Source: Prunus persica
Taxonomy: Eukaryota > Streptophyta > Magnoliopsida > Rosales > Rosaceae
DNA: 64,000 nucleotides
Assembly (NCBI RefSeq): GCF_000346465.2
Contig: NC_034016.1
Span: forward strand, 12,829,805-12,893,804
Direction of reading: 5' to 3'
Shown here: piece after piece, positions 35,192 to 49,000 of the stretch
How positions within the stretch are numbered: position 1 is the first letter of the stretch
Layout: every line of letters begins with the position of its first letter
The notes under the pieces: generated by a model
The model's database searches: none
What the model was told of the DNA's origin: nothing
What the model saw: the letters and a program-made list of their open reading frames with translations, nothing else
Program-made: the position numbers and the translations under genes

Positions 35192-35624
35192 TAGTTATTT
35201 ACAATAACATATCTCGAGGTTTTCGATTTTTTTACGAAATTTCCTGAGATTTTTGAAATTACACAAACACCCCTTGAAGTTTCAAATTGGTTTCACAATA
35301 CCCTTTTGTGTTGTTTTGTCATCCAAAGATTGATGATTTTAAATATAAAAAATGTATTCGAATAACAAAATCAACCTTTGAGATTAAATTGCATATACAT
35401 TCATTGACCTCTTTTATCTGGAGAATACATTCGTTTAGGTTAATTTTGTCATTTGCATAAGGTTTTATTTATTTATGAAATCATTTATTTTTTGACGAAC
35501 AATCAACAAAAAGGATTTTGTTAAAGCAACTTGAAACCTCAAAGAGTGTTTGTGTAATTTTTGAAACCTCAAAGGACTTTGTGAAAAAATCAAAAATCTC
35601 AAGAAGTGTGAGTGTGAATAACTC
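35192..35624. mobile_element. Mutator-type MITE with perfect 9-bp target duplication
   Basis: Imperfect inverted repeats of about 105 bp bound a 433-bp element: left TAGTTATTTACAATAACATA and inverted right GAGTTATTCACACTCACACT, with shared inner blocks such as AATTACACAAACAC. Perfect 9-bp direct repeats ATCAATTTA flank it at 35183-35191 and 35625-35633, the size produced by Mutator-superfamily transposases. No coding capacity. Confidence 0.85.
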
Positions 35625-35633
35625 ATCAATTTA

Positions 35634-37831
35634 AACCTCCTCCTACCCCTTTAAACTTTCCTAACCGCTGTGTTGTCGTTGGGTGATTAATTATGATAAT
35701 CAGAATTTCTGCCAAACCTCATAAATTTTGTATTCCCAATATTCAACCATCTTCCCACCCACAACCAGTTATATGGCCCTTATGTCTATTCTGGTGAAAC
35801 ATGGCCATGAATGTACGTCAATATGTTTGCCCCACCCTTCTAAGGACATTATAATCATTGTGATGGGCATTATGGTTCCTACATGTGGAATATTGGACAT
35901 TCCCTTTAAAAGAAGCAATAATAAAAAATAAAAAAAAGGAAGTAAAAAGGAGGACTTAATCCATATAATTTTGTTGCTACAAGGACTCAATATATAATGT
36001 ATACATACAATATGAATTTTTCATCTATGTTAAGTGCTATTTCAATAATCGGAATCATCTATATTTAAGTTTCCTTCCAAAAAATTTGTTAAGATCCGAA
36101 ATTGTTTATTCTGTCACAATGGATTCATGTAAGCAAAGCACAATGTTCTACTTTCTTTTCTTTTCTTTTTTTGAATTTTTTTTATTTTTTTTATTTTTAA
36201 GTTTAGTTTTCCTAGCCCAAACCGTTAGGGGTTTTAGATAAATGAATTAAAAATTACATAAAATTCTAAAATGACGGAATTTAAATTTTCATATTTTCAA
36301 TTTCTAGCAATTGAAGATTTTAGTGTTTGGATTTATTTATGTCAAATTTTGTAAATGACACTATAAAAATTGTGAAATAACGCTTATTTTGGTGGAAATT
36401 AAATTCCGGAATTTGATGCCCCAATTTCTAAGCTTTTTTTCTCGCATTATTTAATAAATTTCGCGCTTAAGTTGCCAAACAACGAAATTATCAATTCCTC
36501 CTATTAAATTCTCATACTTATAGCTAAATTTAGAATTATTTTCTCTCATTCAAACGAATAATAGAAATTTTACTCTCTTTTTTTCTTTCACTTAGACATG
36601 CAAATAGAATGCGTGGCAGCCACTAGCACAAAGTGCCTATGCTATAGTGCAATCATCTGAAACAGACATGGTATCCACACAATCTCTCTTCCTCTCCAAA
36701 CTTTATCATACAAAACTCAAAAAGAGAGTAAACGTACGTGGTGTGAGATGTAAAAGCATAATAAATAAACAAAGATCTAAGCAAACGCCCACGTTCACTA
36801 AAAGTAATTTAGCTTTGAATAATCTTTTTAATTAATTCTTGTTTAAATATTTGTACAGTCGCCCACCAAAATAATATATATAAATGAACATCACATCGCT
36901 ACAGTTGGATGAACAGGTAGCCAAAGTAAAGTCATTCATTGAATCTCTGTCTAGTATTTAAATCTGACAGATTCAGATTTATGAAGTTATGCCTGCGTAT
37001 ACAATGTACAGTCTGAGATCTGAGTCAGTTGATCCGGGGTTATCTTAATTAATTTTAGGGATAAAATTAGTTGACATCCTTTTATATTTTAGGGGTTATC
37101 TTAATATTAGGATTATTTTATTTTTATTAAAAGTGAAACTAAAAGGGGCTAATTTTATTCTAAGCTGGGTGGAACGGTGTTGGGGGTTTGCACTTATAAG
37201 CAACAGGAGATGTGAGCTTTGAATGAGAGGGGGACCACGTGTAAAAAAACGTGCGTTGTACAGCACAACACAGTGCAGTGTAGTAGCAAACTGACATCGT
37301 TTAGGGTTTTCGTTGAACACCTATAGTGCACCTTTCAGATTGAACAAAGGTGCAATATGCAGCATCTATAATGACTTTTCTGATGATATAAGGTGCAATT
37401 GCACCACCTTACGTCTAGTTTGGAATTGTATGCTAATAGAAGGAGTGTCATGAGTTTGGTATTGAAAGTTTTATAAATAAATCTAAAAAGAGTAAAAAAT
37501 TGATGGTTTTTATATTTACAGTACTTTATTTGATCCCACGGTTATAGCCAAAGAAAATCTTTATATATTCTTTGAATTCTCTATCTCATCTGATTGTACT
37601 TTGATTGCGGTGAAACTAAACTGATATTGCTACTTGTCAAGTTTAGTTATATATAATAGACGAAAGAAACAATTATATCACACCTCTATGAAACTTCATG
37701 ATTCCAACTTTACGTATGGTGCGAGAAAAGATGCATGAAAATGTCAAAATTAGGAAGTCAATGGCACACAAACTTTGGATTTTGAAAGACATATACATAT
37801 TGAAAGCTAAATATGTTAGAAGTATTTTATT
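35634..37831. other. AT-rich intergenic DNA, no recognised gene
   Basis: No conserved coding sequence was found. Short frames have no family features. Confidence 0.45.
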
Positions 37832-37846
37832 AACTTACCTATTTCT

Positions 37847-37988
37847 TTTTTTTTTAATAGGATTTGTTCTATTGAAATGGGCGATAATATACTAAACTCA
37901 CACACACTACACGGATACTAGGATTTGAACCCCTGATCTTGCCTGAAAGAGCAATTACTCCAAACCACTATACAAATGGGTCCTTTAC
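37847..37988 (-). mobile_element. SINE with 15-bp target duplication (family B)
   Basis: Minus-strand tRNA-like element: an A-box-like region TAGTGGTTTGGAG, the B box GGGGTTCAAATCC, then a body GTGTGTGTGAGTTTAGT and a poly(A) tail (T-run 37847-37855). It is flanked by AACTTACCTATTTCT (37832-37846) and AACTTGCCTATTTCT (37989-38003), one mismatch in 15 bp. It is the same family as 44380-44527 and a different family from the SINE at 11.5 kb. Confidence 0.85.
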
Positions 37989-38003
37989 AACTTGCCTATT
38001 TCT

Positions 38004-38790
38004 AAGGATAGAAATCAGATCATGAAATAACTATTAATGGAAGCCCCTTGATGCATAAATAGTAGGAACTATTTGATTGAAGTTTTCAAAGAGTGCCTCC
38101 TTAGCTTCAACATAGTAATTAAAAGAGAAGACTATGCCCATACAAACATTAGTTTAGGTTTCCCATCTCCATGGAATGTGTCATCATTGTTCACAAGTCA
38201 ATTATCTAAACAGAAAAAGAATCAAAATTGTACTTAACAAAGGACAAACATGTGATAATCGTATTGAACCAGTCAATTATCTTACCACCACATATACATC
38301 AAACACTAGGGATATAATATTGGCAATGAGTAACCATATGGTGGAAATATGAAAAGTATGTCATATATAATTTGACCTCCTCTACTCGTAACTCAGTTAT
38401 TCATCTCCCTCAACCTTTTGAATAATCTTACGGACATAAAATGCAAAAATGCGTAACGTGGTATGTTTACTTATCAGGAATGAGTATTTGAATGATTTCA
38501 ATTTCTGACTTCTCGCGTTTACTAACACATAAAAAATAAAAAATTATGTGGGTTTCACCTTAAAATTCATAACCGAATATCTTCAAAATCGGAAATAGAT
38601 CAACTAACCAGTTCCGCATTATTGTGCTGTGAAAATAATCGCTGTCAGATTTACTGTGAGAGAAAGCAGTTTGGCGTTTGGTAAACTTTTTTTTGTTAAA
38701 AGTGTTGTTGGTATTGATTCCTGCATAATCAGAAAATGATTGCCACATAATCATTCCCTTATAGCTCTCTCTCACAATAATTTTTAACAA
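38004..38790. other. Intergenic; PIF-like end fragment near 38.46 kb
   Basis: No gene was recognised. GGTATGTTTACTTATCAGGAAT near 38460 resembles the end of the PIF/Harbinger-like MITE that follows and may be an older fragment. Confidence 0.4.
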
Positions 38791-38793
38791 TAA

Positions 38794-39654
38794 GGGCATG
38801 TTTACGTATCAGTAATGGAGAAAGTAAGGAATCAGAGAATTTAGGAATCAGGGAACTACTGAATCGGTATGGAAAGAATCATTCTCATTAAGTTGTTTAC
38901 TAAACATATGGAATTAGCAAAGGAATGGGGTTGATTCCCATTGTTATTGTTTACTAATGTTCATGAATCAGAATCCAAATTAATTTGATTACTGAAAAGC
39001 CCTGCACATTTTTACCGCAAACATATATATAATTCTCAAATTGACTAAAGAGACCAAACTAATCCTGCAGCAAACCAGTAAGGTGGTGTAAACATGAGGA
39101 CTCAATATGCTGAACAAGATGAACAGTAAGAGCTCAGTTCAATGATAATGTTAATAAAACCTTTGTCTAGAGCCAATTTCAAACGAAAAAATAAACACCA
39201 ATAAATATATATCTTTCACATACGTAACTAGTAAATAATCAACTAATAATAACATGAATAATCTTCATAGGATTAAATACATAATCTTCATACTACAAAA
39301 AAAAAAAAAAAAAAAGAGATATATAATCTTCACAAAAGTCTGCAACGCTAACGTAAAAAAGAAGTTGGAGTGTCTTGGAACTTCTTGGCGTGAGTTTTTT
39401 TTTTTTTTTTTTTTTAAGGGTTTGGGGTGTTTTGGAATTATGGTAAAGTGGTAAAGGTATTTTTGGAATTTATTAAGAGAAAACAGGCTCCACCCTAGTT
39501 GATCTGATACCCAGTTTTGAGGGGATGTGATTACGGATTTTGAAGTGGGGTCTACTTATTTTTTCATTCGTGATTGCAAGTAAACGCAGGGGAAGTCAGG
39601 AATGAAAATCATTCCCTTTCCTCTCATACCCATTACTAATACGTAAACATGTTC
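38794..39654. mobile_element. PIF/Harbinger-like MITE with TAA target duplication
   Basis: The left end GGGCATGTTTACGTATCAGT and the inverted right end GAACATGTTTACGTATTAGT share the core CATGTTTACGTAT and are flanked by TAA at 38791-38793 and 39655-39657. The 861-bp interior has no transposase but carries a poly(A) run (about 39297-39315) and a poly(T) run (about 39396-39416). Confidence 0.82.
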
Positions 39655-39657
39655 TAA

Positions 39658-40830
39658 GTGGTTTTCTAGTTTACCAAACGGGCTGGGCTTCTTAGAATTT
39701 TTAAAAAATCACTTATCACCCAAAATAAGCAATGTCAAACCGACACTAAAAGAGAGTAGTTGATCCAATTCCCTGATCTAAAATCCCAAATTCTGGATTA
39801 GGTAAGTACACATATCCTTAAGGTGGGAACTTATGTATTAGGTAAACGTTTATTTTGACGAATTCTTAGGATGTGAACAGTAAATAAACACGTGTATAAA
39901 TACATCTAATTAGTTGTTAAAAGTGGAAATTGAGCAGAAACGTGTGGGCTTAGCTAGATGGTGACATTGCAGCCGACTTTTAGAAAAAGAGCAAAGCAAG
40001 TGCATCTTATATTATATATTGCGGCAAGTGGTGCGCCTCACTGCACTTACCTCATGAGGAACAAGAAAAAGTGGTTGACTCGACTGAATTGATAATTTGG
40101 ACGACTGAGAAAAAAGAAGACAAAAAAAAGCACTATGGCAAATTGGCAATGCTCAAGGATTTGGTCCACATCAGACTAACCAATTTGCTAATTTGCTATT
40201 GGCTTAGAGCTACACTTGGCGGTCAAAGAAGCTATTTTGGTCTGAATTTATAGCACAAGCAAATAATGCTTAAGGTCAACTTGTGCAAGAGGGTCTTTGG
40301 GAGACGATGGATGAGGCTGAGGGTTGAGGGAGAAAAGAAAGGAGGGGATGGGCGGAGGCTATGAGAGGGTGGGTGGCAGTGAGGAGATGGATGCCAAGGT
40401 TTGGGGAAGAAGATGAGAAGTGATTTTTATTTTAAAGTTATTTTTTAAATTTTATTTATTTAATTAATAATATGTGGACCACGTGACACTATATAATTGG
40501 TCTATGTAGCATGTTTATTGCCACGTCAACAGTTAACAGACTTTTTAACGAAAAGACTGACGGTATGTATGAAAGTGATAAGAAAATCAACTTTATATAT
40601 GTAACTGAGACGAAAAAAATTTGTTGTATCAAACTCTAAAAGTGGATAAACTTTACTGTAGTAAACTGAAAATTACCTAATAATAAGGAAAACAAAACCC
40701 TAGAGAGGGTTTCAGCAACAGTAGCAGCCACTGAAAACCCGATGGTTGTTTTCGAACAATCTGTGTCTCTCTCACTGTTGTTGTTGTTGTTGCTATCTTT
40801 AATCATTGTGGCTGCGACCTGGTGTAACAA

Positions 40831-40886
<56 letters not shown>

Positions 40887-43270
40887 ACCACTATATGGGC
40901 GTTTGACCTTTGACTGTCGCATTTCCTTTCTGCAACTAGAAATCCATTTTGGTAGTGCAGTTAGATATTTCTCCAACCTTTTTGTATGATTTTTCCCTTT
41001 AGGGTTTAGGGAATTATTCTACATCTAGCTTTAGGGTTTGCTACATTTAAATTATAGAAAATTATATTATATTGTTGTTTTATTGATCAACAGAATAAAT
41101 TAATTACATCGCTGTCAGGATTAGAATAATTAATTATCCATAGATTAATCCTAGGACAAATTAAACTTAGGAGTCATTCCTTCAATGCATTTCAAAATCT
41201 GAATTGTTCATCTCAATTTGTAGAGAAATGTTATAAGAAGTCAAACATTATTCATTTAAAATTATAAAAATTACAAATCACAACTATATATACGGCATAT
41301 TGTATCAAGTGATCTTTTAATACAAGAGTGTTATTTTAGAACGAGATTTTATCAGACACGGTTGTACATATTTGTCATTTATTTAAACCTTCGACTGTAC
41401 GAGGAAATTTATTTATTAAAAAACAAAAATCACTCAGCACTTGCTTGAGCCATCTCATTTGTCCTTATGAATGCTGCTTTAACCTAAAACGAAATGTTTT
41501 TCATACCAAAAAAAGAAAGTAAAAAAACCAATCTCTAAGTTCATGCATGTTGAGTGCTCAAGATTGAGCCCTAGTTTTAAAAAGTAAACGTACAATTTTT
41601 ATTTCATAGATTAATTTGATCCCGACCCAAAAACTAGCAGACACAGGCAGGACCACTGTTCATAAGTTGGCCAGCAGAAAGTTGTTTATTTGACCAAAGA
41701 AAGAAGGACCCTGAGGAAAACGAAGAATTTCCTCAAGTTGTTGTAATTTTGTGGTGTGTGAGGCCAAAAACGAAGTGAGTAGTTGAGCATTATTTGCCGT
41801 TCATGTCTTTCAACGTGGAAGCATGGAGCCAACAGCAGCATGCGTATCGGACTAGGACTGCTGCATGGTCCTTCTTTATAATAACTGATAGTTCAACTTG
41901 CACTTGTGTTCTTTTCTTTGTTCTTAACGACGATGGAAATTGCATTTAATGCAATTCAAGAGAAAATTCATTCAAACTTGCTTTTTCTGTCAGAAAAAAT
42001 TAATTGAGACTTGATAGGGATGGATTGCCAAACCAAATCTTGAAATTTTGATCTCAAAAACTGTTGTGACAATATATTATTGACCCCGCCGTGAATTTAT
42101 GTATTTGTATGATAAATAAGGAAGTTATAGCTCAAGTAATTAAGAGTATTTATCAATATCGTTTGTATCAAAGACCAACAAAAAATATAAGGGAGACTTT
42201 GGAAAAGCCCAAAAGAAAGAGAAAAATTTTAAAAGAAGCCAAAATGGACAAAATTGCCCTTATTTATTTTTTGATTTCCTAAGGAATCCTTTACATTTGC
42301 ATGTCTTTGGTTTGAAAGTTGAGAGGTTTTTCTGTCTTTTTTGAAAAAGCTTTGGCTTTTTCCAAAAGTGAAAGTTTTTTTATGGATAAAACCTAAATTT
42401 ACTAAAATATAACCATGTTACATTGTCAACGGTAATAAATTTTTTTAAAAAAATTGGTGAGTGCTAATGAAAACATATAGAATTCCATCCAAAATTTGGG
42501 TTTCTTTAGGTTTAACATGCTTGCACTGCTGGATAAAAATGAGAATTTCATTTTCAACATGCTTGACAGTACCATGTACGAATAGGAAACTTCCAACCAT
42601 TGAGTCGTTCAATCATGCATAAATAATTGTCTCTAGCATTTCAATGATATAGATCCATTTTTGTTTTACTTAAACAGAATTCTAGGTTTTTTGTTTTTTT
42701 GTTTTGAAAAATAAGAGTTTTTCATTCCTATTTGATGAGTTTATTTGTGAGAATATCATTCATGATCTTGTATCCCATAAACTAGTTTTCGATATCTATT
42801 TAATGAATTTCTTCATGTACAAAGGGAAAATTGTCATTTGTTTATGTAAATCAGAAAGATACCATCCATTATCTTATACGTTCAATCCGAAGCGAGTAAA
42901 TCGAGATATAAGAATATAATACATTTGCGAACTAGTAAAAATTAGTCATTCAACCTCCCACGGAAGAATAGTTCGACCCAAAGGTAGGGTAGAGAAATAA
43001 ATGTGAGAAAAATACTTATAAAAAAACTAATAAATACGTTAGCTCGAACCATTATATATATTGACATCCTCCCTCCATTTATCTCCTTAAAAAAAAGAAG
43101 CTGGATAGTTTCAACTGCTCTAAATCACGGAGAGTGAGATCAAATTCAGATGTAAAGAGGCAAGCACATTGTTCTGGTCAATTGGCCTAACTCACATATG
43201 CAACATACTCTCTTGACTTAGGTTTTTATTTTTTATTTTATGAACTAGGCCATTATTTTAGTTCTATTTT
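39658..43270. other. Intergenic, no recognised gene
   Basis: No conserved coding sequence was found. At 40440-40640 the sequence resembles one end of a Mutator-like MITE (CACGTGACACTATATAATTGG, GTTAACAGACTTTTTAACG), without an identified partner end. Confidence 0.45.
40834..40881. repeat. (GA)n microsatellite
   Basis: About 24 uninterrupted GA dinucleotides, with no gene recognised next to it. Confidence 0.95.
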
Positions 43271-43272
43271 TC

Positions 43273-43606
43273 TACGGTGGTAATGGGTTGGGTCGTTTTT
43301 TGTCCCAATTTGTAACCCAAATTGATATAGAGTGGTTTTATGATTTCTTGGATCGAAGATTCACTTATTATTAGGGCAACTTAATCCAATCCAACCCAAC
43401 TGTGGTTGGATTGGGTGGTTAGGTTGGGTTAACTCAAAATTAACCTCACTTTACGTTTTGGTTCCAACATGTAACTCAACCCTTCACATGGCAGTTTATG
43501 ATTTTTTAAACCCAAGACTCGTTCATTAGTAAACTAATCCAACCCAACCCTCTAATAATAGATTGGGCGGTTTGATCGGATTGACCCAAAATTATGTCCA
43601 CCCCTA
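43273..43606. mobile_element. Possible hAT-like MITE
   Basis: The left end TACGGTGGTAATGGG and the inverted right end TAGGGGTGGACATAA are imperfect inverted repeats. The interior is dense in GGGTTGGGT/AACCCAACCC motifs in both orientations, similar in style to the 8.4-kb hAT-type MITE. No matching 8-bp target duplication was found. Confidence 0.45.
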
Positions 43607-44379
43607 CTAAACACCCCACGTCGCAAATTAAACGAGCCCTAATAATAATGAAAAAAATTATAATAAACAATTACAAATTCAGACATTCAAATATATTAAA
43701 ATTAACTCAAGCGAAAAATAACAAAGACAAATGACATACGCTTTTAGTCTCCCATAATACAGAAGTAACATTTTTAAATTTAAAAGCTAATGATGAAACG
43801 ATTTGATTTAGTCCATTTTTTATTCATCCAAATCGAAAAAGAAATGCAGTTAATAAGTTCTTTATCTTCAAATCCAATCCAACAAACAAAATTAAAAAAA
43901 TTAAATTTGATTGAACCTTTCATCGGTTTGCATGAATAGTTTGAACTTGTCTCAGCAGACCATTTCATAGAAAAGAAAAGGTTCTTTATATACATATATA
44001 ACTTTAAAACAAGAGTATATATCTCATGTCATGTATTGATTTGAGAATAAGTTTTCAGACAACTGCCCTTTGTAAGGAAAATAATGTTTTGAGATAACAA
44101 GTACTGTTGTTGAGCTGTAATTGTTTTTCAATTAAAATCTATTTTTCTTCATGTGTGGCTAGAATCACCAAAAATAATAATTCATACCTAATCCAACTCA
44201 CTTACCTAATGTAACATAAAAAAATTTGAATTGCCACTTCATCATGTCCCCTATTAATTTGTCTCCAATGCTTTCTATGTGAAGCAAAGGAACCTCAGAC
44301 AATGATGAAATTGCTCCTTAGTTACCATAATCATCATTTACTTGATATCTATGAAATCCAAAGCAAAATTCATTGTATT

Positions 44380-44527
44380 ATTATTATTATTATTTTTTAG
44401 ACTTTTTTTATTGAGAGGAGCGACTGCAAACTAAACTCACACACATTATACGAATGCTATAACTCGAACCCAGAACCTTTCATGAATGAATAATTGCTCC
44501 AAACTACTACACTAGTGGCTCATTTAC
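44380..44527 (-). mobile_element. SINE with perfect 14-bp target duplication (family B)
   Basis: On the minus strand it reads GAGCCACTAGTGTAGTAG, the B box GGTTCTGGGTTCGAGTTA, then GTGTGTGAGTTTAGTTTGC and an A/T-rich tail. Perfect 14-bp duplications AAATTCATTGTATT lie at 44366-44379 and 44528-44541. It is the sister copy of 37847-37988. Confidence 0.88.
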
Positions 44528-44541
44528 AAATTCATTGTATT

Positions 44542-45770
44542 CTTAAGTGCTTTTTAATCATTCAGATTCAATTTTACTTCATTTCTTTACACCATACTTC
44601 TTCCCACTAGTATTGTCCTTGAAAAGATATTTCCTAATTAAAAAAGTGGGTAAGTTGGGTTAGTGAGAGAGAAGGGGAGAGAGAGAACAACCCTTTATTT
44701 CCATGTAGGTGCAAATGATCATTTCGCTAAAAAGACAAACTTTAATTCCAAAGAAAAAATGATCATGTACTACAAAGTATCATTAAAGGCCATCAAGTAC
44801 ACACCAATTTTACACAACCAAAACCTACCATTTTTTGGATTAAAACAAATAACCTACCATTTTACCCAAATTTCATTCCTTTGTTTCCCAGAGTCAGAGA
44901 TAGTGTTGTAAAAACAGAGCATCCATTTGTTCTGAGAGAGAGACAAAAAACAGAGCATCCATTTTTGTTCATAGACACATATTCCCAATGCTTGACAGCC
45001 TATAAATCACAAAAGAAATCACACAAGGGTCCCTTCAGTAAATTCCCTAAACAATTGGGTCACAGCAATAATTGTATAGAACATTTCCATTGTTCACTTT
45101 TTTTTTTCTTTTAAATTTAAAATTTTGCTGTTTATAAGATTTCCATAGAAGAGGAGAAAAATAGGAAAGAAAAAAAAAACAGTGGATGGGTGTGAGCTGG
45201 AATGGGCGGGATTACCGGAGGTCAAATTCATCCCAACCCACTGAGACTCACAGACAGAACCGGCGTCGGACCTGGGTTCAAACCCATCACCAAGTCACGA
45301 GTCCAAACCCCCAGTCAATGACTCAGCTGATTCAGCCACAACCACATTGACCAGCCCACATTCTAAAGACTTCAACTTTCCATCTCTTTCAGTGACAGCA
45401 GCCCCTTCAACACAGAAACCAAATAAAATAGAGAAGGTAAGAGAGAAAATCAAGGCTTGGTTTTCTCTCTCTGTGTTTTTTTTTTTGGTTTCTTGTATGC
45501 AGCTGTTGATAGTCCACAGTTGCTCCTTGAGCTTTGACCAGCCACTTTCTGTCCCTCTCTCTCTCTCCCTCTCCAAATTTATTAATAATTAATTAATGGG
45601 TTTTTCATTTTCTAAATTTTACGTCTTTTCTCTCTTTTTTCCTCCCTGATTTGTCAACTGAAGAAGCTGAAGATTTTGGGAGTAAAGAAAGGAAAGCAAA
45701 GAAAGTGGAGACAGATTTGTCTGCCTCTCTCTCCATCTCTCAACAGTTTCTAGTGGAGACTCAAAGCGTG
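44542..45770. other. Intergenic and promoter region of the LRR kinase gene
   Basis: No other gene was recognised. From about 45600 the sequence becomes CT-rich and leads to the predicted leader ending AATTTGAG|GTAAGT at 45780. Confidence 0.45.
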
Positions 45771-45780
45771 TGAATTTGAG

Positions 45781-45809
45781 GTAAGTGTCTTCCATTTTGG
45801 CTTTCTTTT

Positions 45810-45852
<43 letters not shown>

Positions 45853-45897
45853 AGTTGGGGGCTTTTAGAAAGAGAAATGCATTGTTATTGTGTACAG
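45781..45897 (+). other. Predicted 5'UTR intron of the LRR kinase gene
   Basis: A strong donor GTAAGT at 45781 and an acceptor TTGTGTACAG ending at 45897 bracket 117 bp upstream of the start codon. The intron would contain a (GA)n tract at 45812-45850. Predicted from splice signals only. Confidence 0.45.
45812..45850. repeat. (GA)n microsatellite in the LRR kinase leader
   Basis: About 19 GA dinucleotides, 155-190 bp upstream of the start codon. Confidence 0.95.
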
Positions 45898-46004
45898 GGC
45901 ATGTATAATTCTGGGGAGTTCTATAGCAGTCAAACACATGTACATGTTTGAGATTGTGTGTGTGAGAGAGAGCTAAGATGGGCATGATTGGATCTTTATG
46001 AGCC

Positions 46005-49000
46005 ATGGTGGATCAGCGAAGCATAGTCTCTTGTGCCTTGTTTTTGGTGGTGGTGTCGCTGTTTGAGCCCACATTTGAGCAACAGAGCCAGCCATTGCCA
46101 TTGGGTTCAACCACTGAGCGAGTGGCTCTGCTTGAGCTCAGATCGTCCTTAGGGTTGAGAAGCAGGGATTGGCCCATAAAGGCAGACCCTTGCTTAATCT
46201 GGAGAGGGATTCAATGCCAGAATGGTAGAGTTGTTGGGATTAACATTTCTGGGTTTAGAAGGACTCGACTTGGCAGTCAAAACCCACAATTTTCAGTCGA
46301 TGCTTTAGCCAAGTTCACCCTTTTGCAGTCGTTTAATGCCTCCAATTTCTTGCTTCCGGGTTCCATTCCTGACTGGTTTGGCCAACAAGTTGGGTCCCTG
46401 CAAGTGCTTGATCTCACTTCTTGTTCTGTACTTGGTCCTATTCCATTGAGTCTCGGAAATTCATCCAATCTAACTGGTCTGTATTTGTCTCATAATAACC
46501 TTACTGGGACAATTCCTGCCAGTTTGAGCCAGTTGTTACACCTTTCCGTTTTTGATCTTTCACGAAATCGGCTCACTGGATCCATTCCTACATCATTTGG
46601 CAATCTTCGGAATCTTTCTGTGCTTGACATTTCTGGGAATTACTTATCCGGGGCCATTCCTCCGGGCATTGGGACCCTCATGAAGCTTCAGTATTTGAAC
46701 CTTTCAAGTAACATGTTGTCTGCTTCAATACCTGCTCAACTTGGGGACCTTGATAGCCTGGTTGACCTTGATCTCAGTGCCAATATGTTGGCCGGGTCAG
46801 TACCTTCGGATTTGAGGGGGTTAAGGAACTTGCAGAGAATGATAGTTGCAGAAAATTTGCTTAGTGGGACTTTGCCAGACAATCTGTTTCCGTCTTCAAC
46901 ACAGTTGCAGGTCATAGTTCTGAGAAACAATGGTTTCACGGGGGGTCTTCCTAAAGTGCTGTGGTCAATGCCTGGATTGAGTCTTCTTGATGTGTCTGGC
47001 AATAATTTCACTGGTCTGCTTCCCAATTCTAGCTTGAATGCTAATGCCACTGCTGCAGTATTCAATATTTCTCAGAATTTGTTCTATGGAAGTCTTACGC
47101 CTTTACTTGGAAGTTTCAGTGTTATTGATATTTCGGGAAACTATTTTCAAGGTGGTGTACCAGGCTATGTGGGCACTAGTGCATCTCTTGATCGCAACTG
47201 CCTTCGAAATGTGAAGAATCAAAAGACTTTGGCAGAATGTTCATCATTCTATACTGGTAGGGGTTTGACTTTTGATAATTTCGGGCAGCCAAATTCTACA
47301 CAACCTCCACCGCCAGCAAAACCTCCTGGGAAGAGCAATAAAAAGGTGATCATATTAGCTGCAGTTTTGGGGGGAGTTGGTTTGATTGTGCTCTTAGTGT
47401 TGATTTTGGTAGTACTACTCCTATGTTTACGCAAGAGGGGCACTACAACTGAAAGAGGGGTTGGTGTGGGGCCAATTACTACAGGCAGCGGTCCACCACC
47501 GCCCGGAGGATCAATTAACTTTTCTCGTGTAGGAGATGCATTCACATATCAGCAGCTGCTCCAAGCCGCAGGTGACTTCAGCAATACGAACTTAATTAAA
47601 AATGGTCACTCAGGGGATCTCTTCAGAGGTGTCTTGGAAAATGGGATCCCTGTGGTCATCAAAAGGATTGATTTACGCTCAATGAAAAAGGAAGCATACA
47701 TACAGGAATTGGAGTTCTTTAATAAGGTGTCACATACAAGATTTGTTCCCCTTTTGGGACACTGTTTAGAGAATGAGAATGAGAAGTTCCTTGTCTACAA
47801 ATATATGCCAAATGGGGACTTATCAAGTTCCTTGTACAAGAAAACCAACACAGTGGATGATAGTTTACAGTCATTGGATTGGATAACAAGATTAAAGATT
47901 GCATTAGGTGCAGCAGAGGGTCTCTCCTATCTGCATCATGAATGCAATCCCCCCCTCGTTCACAGGTAGGTTAAGAGTTACTTCTTGTTAAGTTTCAATT
48001 CTTCCCCTTCTGATATTTTTCATTTATTCTCCATGCAATTATGTTCTCATAATTTCCTTTATTTCTGACTTATAGTATCTCCTTAGTTCTTTGTTTTAGA
48101 TGGATATGTAACATTGATTTTTAGATGGAGTTTATTTTCTGTAACATTTCCTCAAGAAGGGCACTAATTTAATGGCGTCTTTAGGATTTCTAAGGGCTTT
48201 CTGTGCCACGTTAGAAGTTAAAACCACTTAGGAACTCATATCAACTACTTGTTCATCTTTAGAAGTTAAAACCATTTAGGAACTGGCATAAACTACTTGT
48301 TCATTTCAGAGGCTCTATGACACTAAAGCTAAAGATACAATGGACTAACTATGGCTTTGTAAGAGGTTCTCTGATTCAAATTTTGCACTCTCAGTACATT
48401 GAACTGGGACAAACCATAGCATATGTTATTCTATTGACAAAATTTCATTGTTCCTAGTCTCAAGAATAAAAAAATCAGAGATGGTCAAATATATTGGTCA
48501 AGATACTCCTGTGTTTATCAGTTACAAGAAACTATATAATGGGTTTGACAAATTTAAGGGGAAGATAATGTTTTTATCTTGTTTTATTTCATTTATAAAA
48601 ATAGTTGAGCAGCAATTATGGTTGGAGCTTGTAAGAGGTGATTATAATATCCCTGAGGCGTGAAGTCATATGCTTGAATGTGTCCAAAGCCAATTTGACT
48701 TTAGACTAAATCTTCAACATAATTCAGTATCAGATGGCTGTTGCAGTGGATTAGTTAATGGAGTTTGCATATTTAAAGTACAGAAGTGATGGGAAAGCTA
48801 TAGATTTGTATCTCAAATGAATGTCACTGGCACAAGATGGGGAATCTATAATTTTGTTCAATAAGCTTCCTGGTAATGATTTATCTGTTTGAGGTTTTGA
48901 ACTGAGGCCTGGCACTCTCTTGAAATTCAACTATACCAACTTGAAAGCATGATTGTTATACAGATAGTGATTGATGATTGCGACATTTAGGTCTAAGTAA

